NCBI GenBank assembly: GCA_038373885.1
Contig: JAWZYV010012385.1
Span: forward strand, 62,001-126,000
Origin: Cheiracanthium punctorium
Taxonomy: Eukaryota > Arthropoda > Arachnida > Araneae > Cheiracanthiidae
DNA length: 64,000 nt
Reading direction: 5' to 3'
Positions 10,414 to 22,333 of this stretch are shown here, piece after piece (the first letter of the stretch is position 1; each line of letters begins with the position of its first letter). The notes under the pieces are model-generated. The model did no database searches and was not told the DNA's origin. It saw nothing but the letters and a program-made list of their open reading frames with translations. The position numbers and the translations under genes were made by a program.

Positions 10414-10942
10414 TGTTAACAAATATTTGCCAACAAAAAGGAGGGCGACTGAAAAGAATTTCTTTAAGAAAAGATCGGGAAAAAATATTTACTTAAACTG
10501 AATAAAGAATTTCGAACGGTACTCACCCCAGTCCAATACGCTTCCAGCCTGCAAACTTAAGCCGATAACTAGCCACAAAAATTACACAAATAACTAAAGA
10601 ATAACATTAGCACTTTTTTGGAAATGAATAGATGCAATGAATGGAAATTATATTTATTTGGACTTATCGTCTAAATAAATATAATTCTAAATGAATAGAT
10701 TTCGATTAATTTCTAGTTAGCACCGCCGAATTGAATAACAAATAGATATATACATTACAACAGCCACAAATCAGTGCGAATCTGCTTTACGAATGCAAAC
10801 CAGAACTGAAACTCTCGAGAAGGATTCTAGGAAAAGAACAGAGTTGCCACTTCCCTTCTGACAAAACTTTCTTCTCGGAAGTGTACATTTCACGTTGAAT
10901 GAAACACCGTCTATAAAATGAATAGGCATTTCTGTCCGAACA
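10414..10942 (-). repeat. 5' LTR of the BEL/Pao element
   Basis: 529 bp, minus strand TGTTCGGACAG..TTTGTTAACA. It aligns along its length with 5945-6440 but carries an extra inverted segment: arms 10646-10659 and 10673-10686 form a 14-bp hairpin absent from the other LTR. The LTR would hold the promoter and polyadenylation signals. I cannot place a TATA box with confidence. Confidence 0.9.
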
Positions 10943-10947
10943 TAGCT

Positions 10948-12868
10948 TAAGGACTGATTGATATTTGAATATGTAAGAAATTCAGAATATAAAATTAAAT
11001 AAATATAAAAAAGAGGGGCAAACCTTACTAACCTTCGGTTTATGTTTGCGTGCGTGAGTGCAACATTTTTTAATGATACATGCTAATTACTTTGAAGCTG
11101 GCAAATTATTTAAAATCCACTATTTTAAATTAACTTGTTCTTACGTAAAATCTTAAAATTATCTGTCGTTTAATATCACTGAGTTGATGCAGTTTTCTGT
11201 TCCTTCCCACCCTTATTACCATTAATCGTTGTGTAAATTTAAATAAAATGCGCACACACACAGTAAATAAATAAATAAATAATAAAATAATTAAGTACAT
11301 TATTATTTTATTATTTAAGTAGATTATTTTTCTAAATTAATCCTACTTAAATTTAGTTTTGTTGTCTTGAAAAATAATTTTTTTTAATATAAAATGCAAA
11401 TTTTTCAGTAGCAAGCTCAAAAATCTTTCTTCACTTTTCTACCCTTATGGAAATTAAAGTTGACGTGACAGACTGTTTTCAAGTCTTTTGAAAGAAACAC
11501 ACAGTCTCTGTACCAATTTTCTGCTTATCAAAGTTCGAAAAAAAATCTAAAATAAAACATTTGTTCACAAAAAAAAAAAGATTTTCGTGAAATTTCCCGT
11601 GTCTCTTCAAAAGTGAATTTCACCTTTGAAAAATACCTGATTTGAAATTAAATGGCATTGTTTATTACAAAAACTAGTTTAAAATTTTTCACGATATAAT
11701 AATTTATTAGATTAAATAAATTATTATATGAATTAATAAATAAATTATTAGATTAAATAAAAATAATGAAAATATTTGTACAAATACGTATAACTTCAAA
11801 AATATTTTTAAATATTTAAAGTAATATTTAAAGCTAATATTCAAAAATAAAGTTGCAAGATAACACTTACTTTCAGTTTTATACGTTAGATGGAAGCACC
11901 AGCGACCTTCATTTTTGTACTCGCTAATTTTTTTATACAACCAGTATTTAATACAGTTTGTGTTACTTTATTTGCAAGGACGTACCTAGATAATTTTGGA
12001 AAACTTTTTTATTAGACGGGAAAAAAATTTCATGCTAAAAAAATGCAGATAAAAGAATCATACATAGATGATCTACATTTTTTTTAGTGTTTCTATAACA
12101 GGCATAATAAAATGTTGCAATTAAAATATATTGATCATTGTATTAAAGATGTTCAAGAAATTTATTTAATATAGTATGATTCCATGAACCATATTCGATT
12201 ATCAGAATCGAAGTACATTCAATTAATATTACAAGTTTAATTTTTTTACGCCCCAAAACGTTTATTCCTTTATTTATTTTACTCTGTTAATATGCAATTT
12301 AAAATCATTTTTAATTAGTATGTTCTAATTAATAACTTTTTATTTTAAATTAATATTTTATAATATACTGTATGTTCGTTATAATTTTTAAATGAAGGCA
12401 ATGCGTTTGGATATGATATGTTCAGGCATTTTAAAAATGCATAAAATTCTTGTGGTAAGTTAGAAACCATAAAATTTTGCACTTAATGTAAAACTGTTTA
12501 GCATATTCTTTTGCCTTTCGGTATAGTAAGAGTTAAAATACTACCGAAAATCAACGCACCTCAAATATTTCACATCTTTTTTAACACATTCAGAGATATC
12601 TCACGAATTTTTGTTTAACACTTTCTGCTTTCTTGTTTGTTTCCTAAAATGCATTTGAAACTGAATGCTAAAGCTTTTCGAATGTCTGAATGCGCAAATG
12701 CATTACAGTTTAAGTGCCCTTTTCGCAATTTATATATATTTTTTTCGGTAATATGCATTAAAAATATTTTATTTAAATCTAAAGGTTACTGTGCATTGCA
12801 ATTTTTTAATGGAACAAAATTTCCCTTATTTGATAATGCATCAACACTTAAAAACAGTACTACAAATA
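10948..12868. other. AT-rich spacer
   Basis: Very AT-rich sequence with short A/T runs and an 'aataaataaat' patch near 11265-11285. No gene, TIR or SINE was recognised. The 77-aa minus frame at 11707-11940 and the 84-aa plus frame at 12637-12891 are low-complexity chance frames. Confidence 0.6.
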
Positions 12869-12870
12869 TA

Positions 12871-13608
12871 CAGGGTGTCCCAAAAAGGTAGTAACGGACT
12901 GTAGACCTTTATGCAATAGAGATAAGCGCGCACTGTGAATTGAAAAAATGTTCAAAATGAAGTCGGAAATAAGACTCCGTTGAGATAAAATTCCTCTAGT
13001 TAATTTTCAAAAAAGTTATACTTTTAAAATTTTTATACGACCCCTGTAGAAAAAATTCCCAATTAGTAAAATGTGCCCCATACACTAAAGATGGGAATTA
13101 CAAAATTTCAGCCTTTCATCATAAAACGTCTCAGAGATATCTCTAAAGAAAGATGGTGTATGAATTTGAGCAATATATGAATTCGAATGTAAACTTCTAC
13201 AAAAGGAGTAGAAGAAAGTATTTTCTTTTTTAATTTCTGTACACTCCCTGAAAAACGGTCATTTGATGATTCCCTTCGTTCTTTTTTTCCTTTCGAGATC
13301 CGTTGAAAAGTGGTTTAAGTCCATAATATTTATATTCATTCCCCTGACTTTTTAGAATATAATTCTCACTTTTTGTCCATCACTTCATTAGTGTACTGGG
13401 CATATTTCATTGACCGGGAATTTCTTTCTTTGTACGAGGGTCGTGTACAAATTTAAAAAGCATAATTTTTTAAAAATTAACGAGAGGATTTTTTTTCTTA
13501 ATGGTGTCTTGTTTCCGACCTTATTTCGAACATTTTCAAATTACATTGCCCACTTATCACTAATGCATAAAGAATTAAAGCCCGCTACCGCATTTTTGAG
13601 ACACACTG
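12871..13608. mobile_element. Long-TIR MITE, IS630/Tc1/mariner type
   Basis: 738 bp between TA dinucleotides (12869-12870 and 13609-13610). Ends are CAGGGTGTCCCAAAAA and the complement of CAGTGTGTCTCAAAAA. The inverted arms extend for some 250 bp each, so the element is close to a full palindrome. The central part contains 'aatgtgccccatacac', also seen at about 28220 and 61036, which defines a family. TA target and CAGGGTGTCC ends suggest the IS630/Tc1/mariner group. No transposase is left. Confidence 0.8.
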
Positions 13609-13859
13609 TATAATGTATATAGCTATTAAGGTGATTCATAAATTTCAAGTTTTTATATTTTTTTAAATTCTCAACCCATCATACCATTCACCTACTAAAA
13701 TATACTTTAGTTATTAGTTTAGGAATTTGCGATTAATATTTAGAGGTCGCAACCAACGCTGAAAGTTTAAAAATTAACTTCAATAGCGCACTTTTGTGTC
13801 TACACGTGTATTCTTAGAGCTAAACCTGTATCAGGCAAAGCAGGTACCAATACTTTGAG

Positions 13860-15060
13860 CATCTCTAGCTACACGGGAAAAAAAAAAAAAAAAGCAGACG
13901 AAAATGAAATGAAGACCATTTTATGCATTAGGCACTTACGGACTGAGGATGGCTGGCGAGATCTTTACAACGTAAACAATCTGTTACTCTATTCAAATTC
14001 TTATCCAGTGAAACAATCATTGTAACCCAAAGCAGTTGCCCAGACCGCGCAGCAAATTTGCATCAAACTTGCAGTGAGCAAACTTGCAGTTGATTTATCA
14101 AGTCAATAAACTTGAATTAAGCTTGAAAATTTCAAGCGTGCAAGCTTGAATCAAGTGTTCAAGTTTACACTTGCCCAACTTGCATCAAGCTTGGCATAGC
14201 AAGCTTGAATCAAGGTTGACAAAGCAAGCTTAATTCAAACTTAAACATTTTTCCAAAAAATAAAATTCTTAATACATGGGGCGCCGAACTCGCCCCATAT
14301 ATTTGGATTTTTCCACGCATTTTCCCCTCTATGGTGAAGCCTCAAGTTATTTTAATTTGTTTCAGTCTAGCGTTCGCGGCTGGGATCGATCTCGGGAGCC
14401 AAGGTGTGGGAAGCCAGCGTCCTAACTACCATACCAAACTTCCTCACAGTGACAAGACTAAAGTTTGAACTGACTTATGGTTGTCACGCCGTTTTTTGGT
14501 GAGATTGATCAGTATTGACCGATGCCGATCTGTTTCTTTTATTTTTCTATGGGATGAATCAGAATTAAAATAATGTTATGTGTGATTGATAGACTCTACT
14601 GATAGGGAAATAAGCATGATATAAACTTAAAAGCAGTACACATTTTAAAACTTTCAATATCGCAACACTCATGTTGGGCAATATTGGCCAAAATCGAGAC
14701 AAATGACTGATTTTGAAATCAATTTTTAGTATATTTGTATTTTATTTTGAAGAATATCAATATTTGGAAATATAGAATCTTTTTTTAAAATTCTCTGGTC
14801 AAGTTCATTTATGACTGATAATGAATTATTTGTTATGTGGATGTGGCTTTCCAAATCAAGCAGTAATCAAGTTGTATTCAAGCTTGACAGTTCAAATGAC
14901 TTAAATTGGGCGGGAAAATATTTGCTGACCCCTTTTTTTGTAATCTCCAAGTTTGGTGCAAGCTTAAAGTGGATTGAACTGTCAAGCTTGTATTAATACG
15001 TCAAATTCAAATAAATATCAAGCTTGATTCAAGCTTATGTGCTGGCTCGTTGTGCTAGCC
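13860..15060. mobile_element. AAGCTTGA-rich probable MITE region with a SINE
   Basis: AAGCTTGA/TCAAGCTT motifs cluster at about 14040-14250 and, in inverted sense, at 14940-15050. The outer sequences (gcagcaaatttgcatc and gtgctggctcgttgtgc) are only roughly complementary. This suggests the two ends of a non-autonomous DNA transposon of about 1 kb. No target duplication could be fixed. Between them are the SINE at 14340-14458 and AT-rich DNA. A poly(A) run lies at about 13879. Confidence 0.35.
14340..14458 (-). repeat. tRNA-derived SINE head (minus)
   Basis: The minus strand reads 'ggtatggtagttaggacgctgg' in its A-box region (complement of 14414-14440) and a B-box-like cgagatcgatccc (complement of 14381-14394). 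The spacing fits a tRNA-like head. It is a different family from the copies at 2900 and 5660. Confidence 0.5.
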
Positions 15061-15689
15061 CGTGTGTGTAATTTAGCTTCAGTTTTGTTTGTTTGTTTGT
15101 TTATTGTTACAATTTTATTCCTATAATGCTTTTAGAAACTATAAAAACAATCACAACAGCAAAAGAACTAAAATATGGTAAACTGGACACACTTGCTCAG
15201 AATCAGTGTAAACAGAATTACCCTGATAGAAAGAAGTGAGGAGTTTACTTTTGCACTCTAAAATTGTAGTGAACAGAATAGAGAATCAGTGACATGAACG
15301 TTGGTGATGTGATGCCTTTATTGCAAACGCAAGTACTCCCACTAAAGAAAAGCAACATGTTATCTCAGAAGTACTGAAATATTTCAAGGAATTCATCTAA
15401 TGCAGTGAATAAATGGAACCTGTATCAGAACTTTTGGAACAGAAAATGTAAAAGAATTGATTTAGCTCTCTTGTCGGCATCACATTGTAGAAATCATACG
15501 TAAAGACGTCATAGTAATAGCTACTGGATATGCCAGTGGCCTGAAATGATGATTTCAAAAAAAAATTAAGAGCTGTTGGACAAAACTAATCAGTATGACT
15601 TCAATGCGAACCATGTACTTAAAGCTGCGTTTTGACTGTCACGGCAGATTTAATTGCTTTTGCTCAGAATCAACTACAACAATTTCAAC

Positions 15690-16480
15690 CTTGAGACGAC
15701 TATAAGGAACACTTTTATTTGATCATTATATTTTTTAAAAGGATTCCTGAAAGTGGTATCTCATTCAAGGCCTCTGCTGGAATGCACTATTGCATATTGA
15801 ATGAAAAAGCTGTATATGCAATGAAAATGTTTCTGTTTAATCACCAGACAAGGATCACAATTAAGGAAATTAAGACTATTACAAATATCTGCAAATTTGT
15901 CGCACTTGTTTATTCAAAATATTGGTTTATAGAGCCCGTTTGTTTTATGGCACCTGCAAATGATCTGCAGATTTTGAAAGACTTGGTTGAGATCGAAAAA
16001 CATAATGCAGTTTTACCAAAAGTCTTCGTAAAAAAGGTATCATCTTTTCATACCTTACCTTTTCAAGGCTTCATACTTTTCTAAAAACCTGGCTGCTTTA
16101 GTTTTGTTTCATAAACGATTTTCTACTGAAGCAAAGTGTAAAATCATTTTAGCTCTGAAGAAGGAAGGGTCGGAAAACTGTCCTAAAATGGTATTTTTGG
16201 GATATATTGAAAACATTGAAGATTTCGTTAGAACAAATACAATGAAATTTTTCGACATGGCGGACTTTTTATGAAAGTTCATCCAAAAAGATTCTGATCT
16301 ATGGAAAGAAGAAGAAAGCAAAAGGTTGAATAAAAACATTTTACAAAACATGAGAGTCGTTAACGATATAGCTGAACTGGGTGTTGTTTAGATGGAAGAA
16401 TACAATAAATCCAAAAGAACAATAAGGAGCACATACTTGATGTTGTTACTTAAGAATTATATATAGAACAACGCCAACGT
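15690..16480 (+). pseudogene. Broken copy of an uncharacterised repetitive arthropod protein
   Basis: The plus frame 15719-16084 contains G-I-S-F-K-A..G-M-H near its start, A-P-A-N-D-L in the middle and a Y-x-K-Y-W-F-x-x-P segment. After a frameshift near 16060 the next frame carries E-D-F-V, F-F-D-M and, near 16355, R-V-V-N-D-I-A-E-L-G-V-V. These match, from memory, a multi-copy arthropod family with 'GAMHHARWM', 'AWF..P', 'AP.NDL' and 'VVND.AERGV' signatures. I cannot name its function. In-frame stops (near 16272 and 16389) and the frameshift show it is dead. Probably part of a transposable element. Confidence 0.6.
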
Positions 16481-18290
16481 CAATAAGGTAAATTGTATGC
16501 AATATTTGTTTTTTCTTTCTACTTAGAAGAGGTTTGGGCAATTTTATTTTATTTTTCATCTATAATTGTGTTAAATTATTTTATAAAAATCTATTGTTTT
16601 TGCTTCATTTCTCGAATTCAAAAGTTGGTAGCGACCCTTAAATCTCAATGAAGAAATTAAAAAAAATATTCTGGCCCAATTTTTAGTGAAATAGAAGAAT
16701 TTTGGGGTTTAGAGTTAAAAAAATAATAATAATAATTTTGGTTTAATATTAATCCCCCTTATTCAATTAATGGAACACCTTATACACCACTATACAATTT
16801 TAAAAAATGTGAGTTATAACTAAGTTTTAAATTTATTTTTTATGCTATTCAGCCACAGTATTCAATTATTATTTAAAGAGAAAGCATAGCACTTCCTTAA
16901 AATAGCTAAGTTTTGAATACAAGAAAAAGAAAAAAGTGGCTGTATTTGAATTATAAAAACTTTAGTTTCATTGAACAGTAAATTACAAAACGCTAGATTT
17001 AAAATGAATAGTTCGTCAAAAATATCTTTCAGCAAAGCAATCGCAATTAAAAATATTGCAAGTTTTAAACATTTTAAACGAAACTTGTACGGTAGAACGA
17101 TATCATATTTCTCTTCCGCACTGTTGAAAATGCATACAATTTTCACAAATGTAGCATTACTGAAATTTAATATGAAAGGCACTCCTTTATAATATAAAGG
17201 AAAAAAAATGATAAAATCACACAAAAGCTGAAAACACATTTCGAAAAGAATGGTATAAAATATGAATTCAAAGAACTTCGCCGAAAATAAGTTATTTTGA
17301 AAAGGAGTGTTTTTTTCTTTTTTAATATTCCCTTTCAAGAAAATCGATTCCAGAAAATGCATACCATTCATCATGCATAAAGTTCTTAAGTTGTCCGCTA
17401 CAGCTGAAAACCAATTAGGAATCAAATATTTCTTAAAATAACGACTTCATGGACCGTGCATTAGAAATGTGAATTTCACAGTCATTTCATGCTTTAAGAC
17501 CCCCTTTCTGCAATCTCTTTTCAAGCTGGGGAAAAAAAAGCTACAGAATAACTGTTATTTAAATTATTTGAATTTATATTTCTAGGTAACGATATATATA
17601 GCGTGGAATTTTGAGAATTAAAGCCTTAAAAAAGCTAAAGTTGCATGTAAAGTATGCGAAATTTCGGGTTATTTGTGGAGACAGATATTTAGAAGTTTAG
17701 TTTCGTATATGTGAGTTTATATCAATGAAAACGTCGGTTTCATATAAATGAAATAGTTATTTGGAGTTTAAAATGTAATCTCAATGAAAAGAAACTCGAA
17801 ACTTTTCAGTAGTGCATTATTTTTATATTTCATAAGTAGGAAAACGTTTCTTTAAGTATTCACATTGAGCGTCGGAGCATTTTCCATTTTAAAGTCAACA
17901 TGATATGTATAAATATTTAGAAAATATATTTCTGCTATTTCAGTTTTTAAAAACTTTCGTGTGGGATATGGACACAGTTATTTGAAAGTAAAAACAGGGT
18001 TTCATTGTAAGTAAATAATCCACAATGAGATCTTTTTTCGAATGTAAATAATTTTCGAATGGTCAATCTTGACTAGCTTTGAGCTGTGTGCAATTCAGCG
18101 CATTACAACAATGGGCATCTTTTCTTATCGTTAGTATCTTAATTAATTGCATAAACGGATTATCTAACTCAACAACCATTGCTTATTTTTCTCCTGTCAC
18201 CTTGGATATTTTACTTTAAGAAGGAAAAATATATGAAGTGACTTCATTCGCATTTCCGAACACTTTATCTTGAACAAGCGTTTATTTTCT
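16481..18290. other. AT-rich spacer
   Basis: No recognised gene or repeat. Overlapping open frames at 16862-17425 (minus, 187 aa, Phe-rich and hydrophobic) and 16971-17192 (plus) have the composition of translated AT-rich DNA and no family motif. Confidence 0.5.
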
Positions 18291-18294
18291 TTCA

Positions 18295-18990
18295 GCTCAA
18301 TCAGATGTAGCGTTCAGACGCTAGTGCATTTCAAAAAAATTTGAGCGCAAGGGCCGCAAAGTGCAAAAATACATTTTTGCAGCTCTTTAAAAAATGTAAT
18401 TCCTAAACACTCTAAAATCTATGTTAGACAGTGATCTATAAAATGCGTACCTAAATTGATCTGAATCGAATGCATTGTATAGACACTACTGCACTTTCAA
18501 GAATTTCCGTTTATAGGCCGTAATGTATAAGAATATTTTTTGTCGCCCTGTGCAAGAACTATAAGCCCTACCGCACCAAATTATATTCATGTTATGTGAC
18601 GGTGACTGTAATATACATACCCAATTTGAACTTATTCGAATACACCATTTCCACACCAGTTTCTTGAAATGATTTGTGTCCATAGACCGTGATGTATAAG
18701 AATTATTTTTTACTACACCGTAAACAAACTATCAGCTCTAAACACACAAAAATCTACGCTGGTCATATTTGTCGTTGAACTATTAAATACTCACCCAATT
18801 GCGCTTAATCGAATGCACCGTTTAGACGCTAGCGCATTTTTAAGAATTACCGTCCATATGCCATAATATTAAAAAATTATCAGCAGCCCTGTAAAAAAAC
18901 GCTTTTCATTTTACACACCAAAATTAATACCAGTAGTGGGAAATGGTCATTACCAAATTTGAGATCAATCCAATCCACCATTTAGGGCAC
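18295..18990. repeat. Degenerate tandem array, about 171-bp units
   Basis: About four diverged units, anchored by 'gcgttcagacgctagtgcat' (18310), 'gtatagacactactgcac' (18476), 'catttccacacc' (18646), 'gtttagacgctagcgcat' (18820) and 'catttagggcac' (18976). Each unit also carries a 'ccgt..t..gtataagaat' phrase. The spacing is 157-174 bp. It is an old satellite-like array. Confidence 0.7.
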
Positions 18991-19245
18991 GGAAAGTTTG
19001 AAGGGAATAAGTAATCGTGGATACTTTTGGATTCTGCTTCAAACTGGCGTTATTGTCTAAAAAGTGAATGTGGAATTCAAAAGACTCCTCTTAATAGGAC
19101 CATGTAGTTAGAAAAGAAAAAAAGAATAACTAGTAAAGGACGTTTTATTGATATTAATAGAATTGACTACTTAAATATCCTTTTATATCAGGATACGACC
19201 ATTTTCAAAGAAGCTGCCTATTTTATCTTTTGTTTTAAAAAAGAT

Positions 19246-20142
19246 AAAGCTATGTTTTAATCGCATTAAAGGAGGAAAATATGGATAATTTCGAAAAATT
19301 AAAATAATAATAAATTTTATTTTATGTGACGCATTGTCTTTTACTTTCTCTAAAGAATAGTTAATACGTTTTCATGGTTTGGAGAAGGGTTTTTTCTCTT
19401 TTTACTAAATTCCAAACCTAAACTAATATTAAATATAGTTTGGATCTTTATAAAGACTTTTAGAAACTAAGAATACCCTTTAGTACTGCCTCGTATCTTT
19501 GCATATTAATATTAATAAATTAGTAGCATACTTTTATAAAGATTAAGCTATGTTTTAATCGCATTAAAGAAGGAAAATATGGATAATTTCGAAAAATTAA
19601 AATAATAATAAATTTTATTTTTATGTGACGCATTTGTCTTTTACTTTCTCTAAAGAATAGTTAATACGTTTTCACTGTTTGGGGAAGGCTTTTTCTCTTT
19701 TTAATAAATTCCAAACCTAAACTAATATTAAATATAGTTTGGAACTTTATAAAGACATTTAGAAACTAAGAATACCCTTTAGTACTGCCTCGTATCTATG
19801 CATATTAATATTAATAAATTAGTAGCATACTTTTATAAAGATTAAGCTATGTTTTAATCGCATTAAAGGAGGTAAATATGGATAATTGCGAAAAAGTAAA
19901 ATAATAATGAATTTTATTTTATATTAACGTCTTGAATTTTATTTTATTTGTCTTTTTATTTCTCTAAAGAATAGTTAATACGTATTAACGGTTTGGGGAA
20001 GGGTCTTCTCTTTTTACTAAATTCCAAACCTAAACTAATATTAACTATAGCTTGGATCTTTATAAAGACTTTTAGAAACTAAGAATACCCTTTAGTACTG
20101 CTTCGCATCTTTGCATATTAATATTAATAAATTAGTAGCATA
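19246..20142. repeat. Tandem repeat, three units of about 299 bp
   Basis: The phrase 'agctatgttttaatcgcatt' occurs near 19248, 19546 and 19845, giving periods of 298 and 299 bp. Units are highly similar end to end and each ends in 'aaattagtagcatac'. Unit 3 has a short local rearrangement near 19920-19950. Confidence 0.9.
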
Positions 20143-20733
20143 CTCTCGGAAATATCTAAAGAAGTTTCTCTGAAACAACATCAGACAAAATCACAGAGCG
20201 GAGCATGTACCCATCGTTAAATTATTTAAATGCATTCTAAATGATTCATTAAATTCGGAATAGGCAAAACAGAACACGAAACAAAGTACGCATACACGGC
20301 CGGATACTTCTGCATAATAATGTACTGCATTAACTAATCTTTGAAAGAATAAATTATCTCTTGGTTTCAGATAAAGGAACAGCGTACACACCACTCATCG
20401 ATTTAACTACCCATTATAGTTTTCAAAGTGCTCCAGCATTATTTTGAAAGCTTCCATGCAGAAAACTTTGCCTCGGTTCTGATGTCGAAAGGAATAACTA
20501 ATTGCAATTTAAGGCAATTTGAAATAGATTGCATTAAAATGAAGGAAGGTCAATCTCACAGATTCCAGAGGCAAATGCAAAATTTAATGTTCATGCTTAA
20601 ATAAAATAAACTGATTACATTTATTTTTCAACTACATACGAATTTTAGTTTTTTTTTATAAAGTATTCTAGAACAATGCTTTTTTTCCCTTTTTTGAGCG
20701 TGAAATTGTAAAGTTTTGTATTGAATAAGTACT
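20143..20733. other. AT-rich spacer
   Basis: Follows the 299-bp array. A short related stretch with 'aataaattat' and 'aaagga.c.gc' recurs near 22780-22870, suggesting an old duplication. No gene was seen. Confidence 0.5.
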
Positions 20734-20735
20734 TA

Positions 20736-21135
20736 CAGGGTGTCCAATAACTATTGGTACGAAATTTAAGGGGAGAAAGGGTACATAATAAGAAATCAGA
20801 ATCCCGTTGCAATGGGGTGTCAAAAATGGCGTTTTCTCTTACCTGTAAATAATCACTTTGGGTAAATGGAATTTTTTGTCTAATTTCTTAACCAAGGTTT
20901 GTGAACAATAGACCCGTCTCCAAAAATGTCATTGAGTTTTTATACTATTTTGGTCACCTGTTTTCTGAGGAAAATACATTAGTTTTTGACGAACAACGGT
21001 AGGAAAGTTCACTATTATTTAAGTACTTGTTCCAAAGTGATTATTAACAGCTACATGACGCCGTTTCCGACCCCACATTGCTATGTGCTTCTTATTCTTT
21101 ATTATATGCCCTACATCCCCTTAAATTTTGTAACT
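20736..21135. mobile_element. Long-TIR MITE, right end lost
   Basis: The left end CAGGGTGTCCAATAACTATT follows TA (20734-20735). The arm 20736-20833 pairs with about 21058-21135, but the last 25 bp or so of the right terminus are gone. Same family as 29409-29858. The 86-aa frame at 20986 is chance. Confidence 0.7.
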
Positions 21136-21739
21136 TGTGAATCTGCACTGGAATTAATGAGACTTGATTATATGAGACTTCAAGATATGAATAAAATGTT
21201 TACAAAAATAATAATAATTTTAAAAGACTGCTTATTTATATCTTGAAATGATAGTTTAAAAAGTATTAATTGAACACTGAAAACTTGTGCATATAAAAGG
21301 CAGGGAGATGGATTTTGGGAATATTACATAAAATGTTGCAGAAAAAATCTTTGAAATTTCACAGGAAATGAAACTTAATGAAATGAATCCAGTTAATAAA
21401 TTAACTGGATTCAATACTAAGTTGCAGCCTTGAGAAGTCATAACTTTCAGAATCATAACAGTTTAAGTGAGTACCTGGAAGATCTATTAAAGAGAAATAT
21501 AATAAACAATGCAGTCATTACATTATTTATCATACTTATCAGTGACATGTATGTAAATTGGTTAATCGATGCGACGTGTGGTACATCTTTCAAAGAATAA
21601 ATCATCGTGTTCATTTAAGGTAAATATTTGAATCTAGGGATAGATAGAAACATGTGCTTCATTCTGTTGTAGACTAACCTTTCAGGTGTAAAGACAGTAA
21701 CCGCATGTAAAAGTTAGCTAAACAGAACATCAAACCTTC

Positions 21740-22331
21740 CCAATTGCTCCATGGTCCGATTACAATGCTTGTTTGTCCATTGCAAGCAATATTGCCAACG
21801 AGCTTTGAGAGCCAACGAGCTTTGTATCTCGAGCTTTGAGATTGAACCTTGGCGTTTCAAATGATCATTAATGATTGAATTGGATAAATTTAATCTCTCA
21901 GCGATTTCACGAGTTTTTGTCCTCCAGTTTGCATCAATTATTGTGTCTTCATCAGCTTCAATTGGCTTTACAGAACATAGAGCATCTTCAGCATCAAAAT
22001 TGACGAATGAAAATTTAGAAAACCGTTTTCACAATGGCGTTCTGTCAGTACACCTCCATAGACATATGATAATATTTCTTACTTGAACAGCATTTTTACC
22101 TTTCGATAGCACAAAAAGTGAAATAAGCCGAAATTCCTGCTTTTAACTTTCCATATTTGAAAAGGCTCCAATCAGAAACTACAGCTTAAAATCAATCGAA
22201 TTTTTCCACAAGCAAATCTTGCTATATCAGCTGTCAAAATACATAATGATAATACGCCTGAAATGGCTGTGAAAAAATAAATTTAAATTCTCAAAAAATA
22301 TGTTTAAAAAATTACTTTCCGGACAACCCTA
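21740..22331 (-). pseudogene. Mariner transposase N-terminal relic
   Basis: The element end TAGGGTTGTCCGGAAAGTAA (minus strand, ending at 22331) abuts TA at 22332-22333. Downstream on the minus strand, around 21860-21930, is a helix-turn-helix segment T-R-E-I-A-E-R-L-N-L-S followed by N-D-H-L-K-R-Q-G. This matches the second DNA-binding helix pair of mariner transposases (T-R-E-I-A-E..L-x-I-S..H-L). The catalytic domain and the other end are not found, so the copy is truncated. A local duplication of 'acgagctttga' lies at 21797-21842. Confidence 0.65.
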
Positions 22332-22333
22332 TA

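Larger units (their letters stand above)
5945..10942 (-). mobile_element. Degenerate BEL/Pao LTR retrotransposon
   Basis: A 5.0-kb element reading right to left. It has two LTRs (10414-10942 and 5945-6440), a tRNA-Tyr-like primer site just inside the 5' LTR, then gag, protease, a truncated RT with RNase H, and a truncated integrase. The LTRs end TG..CA in the intact copy (TGTTCGGAC..GTTAACA on the minus strand). Flanks are taggt (5940-5944) and tagct (10943-10947), a 5-bp target duplication with one change. The domain order, the Pao-type RNase H and the paired CCHC knuckles place it in BEL/Pao. It is shorter than intact elements and has internal deletions, frameshifts and stops, so it cannot be autonomous. 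Confidence 0.9.

Noticed and set aside
16862..17425. 187-aa hydrophobic minus-strand frame
   Set aside because: Phe/Ile/Leu/Lys bias matches translated AT-rich DNA, with an opposing open frame on the plus strand. No membrane-protein family motif.
21256..21456. Left end of the mariner relic
   Set aside because: No sequence complementary to TAGGGTTGTCCGGAAAGT could be found left of the transposase fragment.
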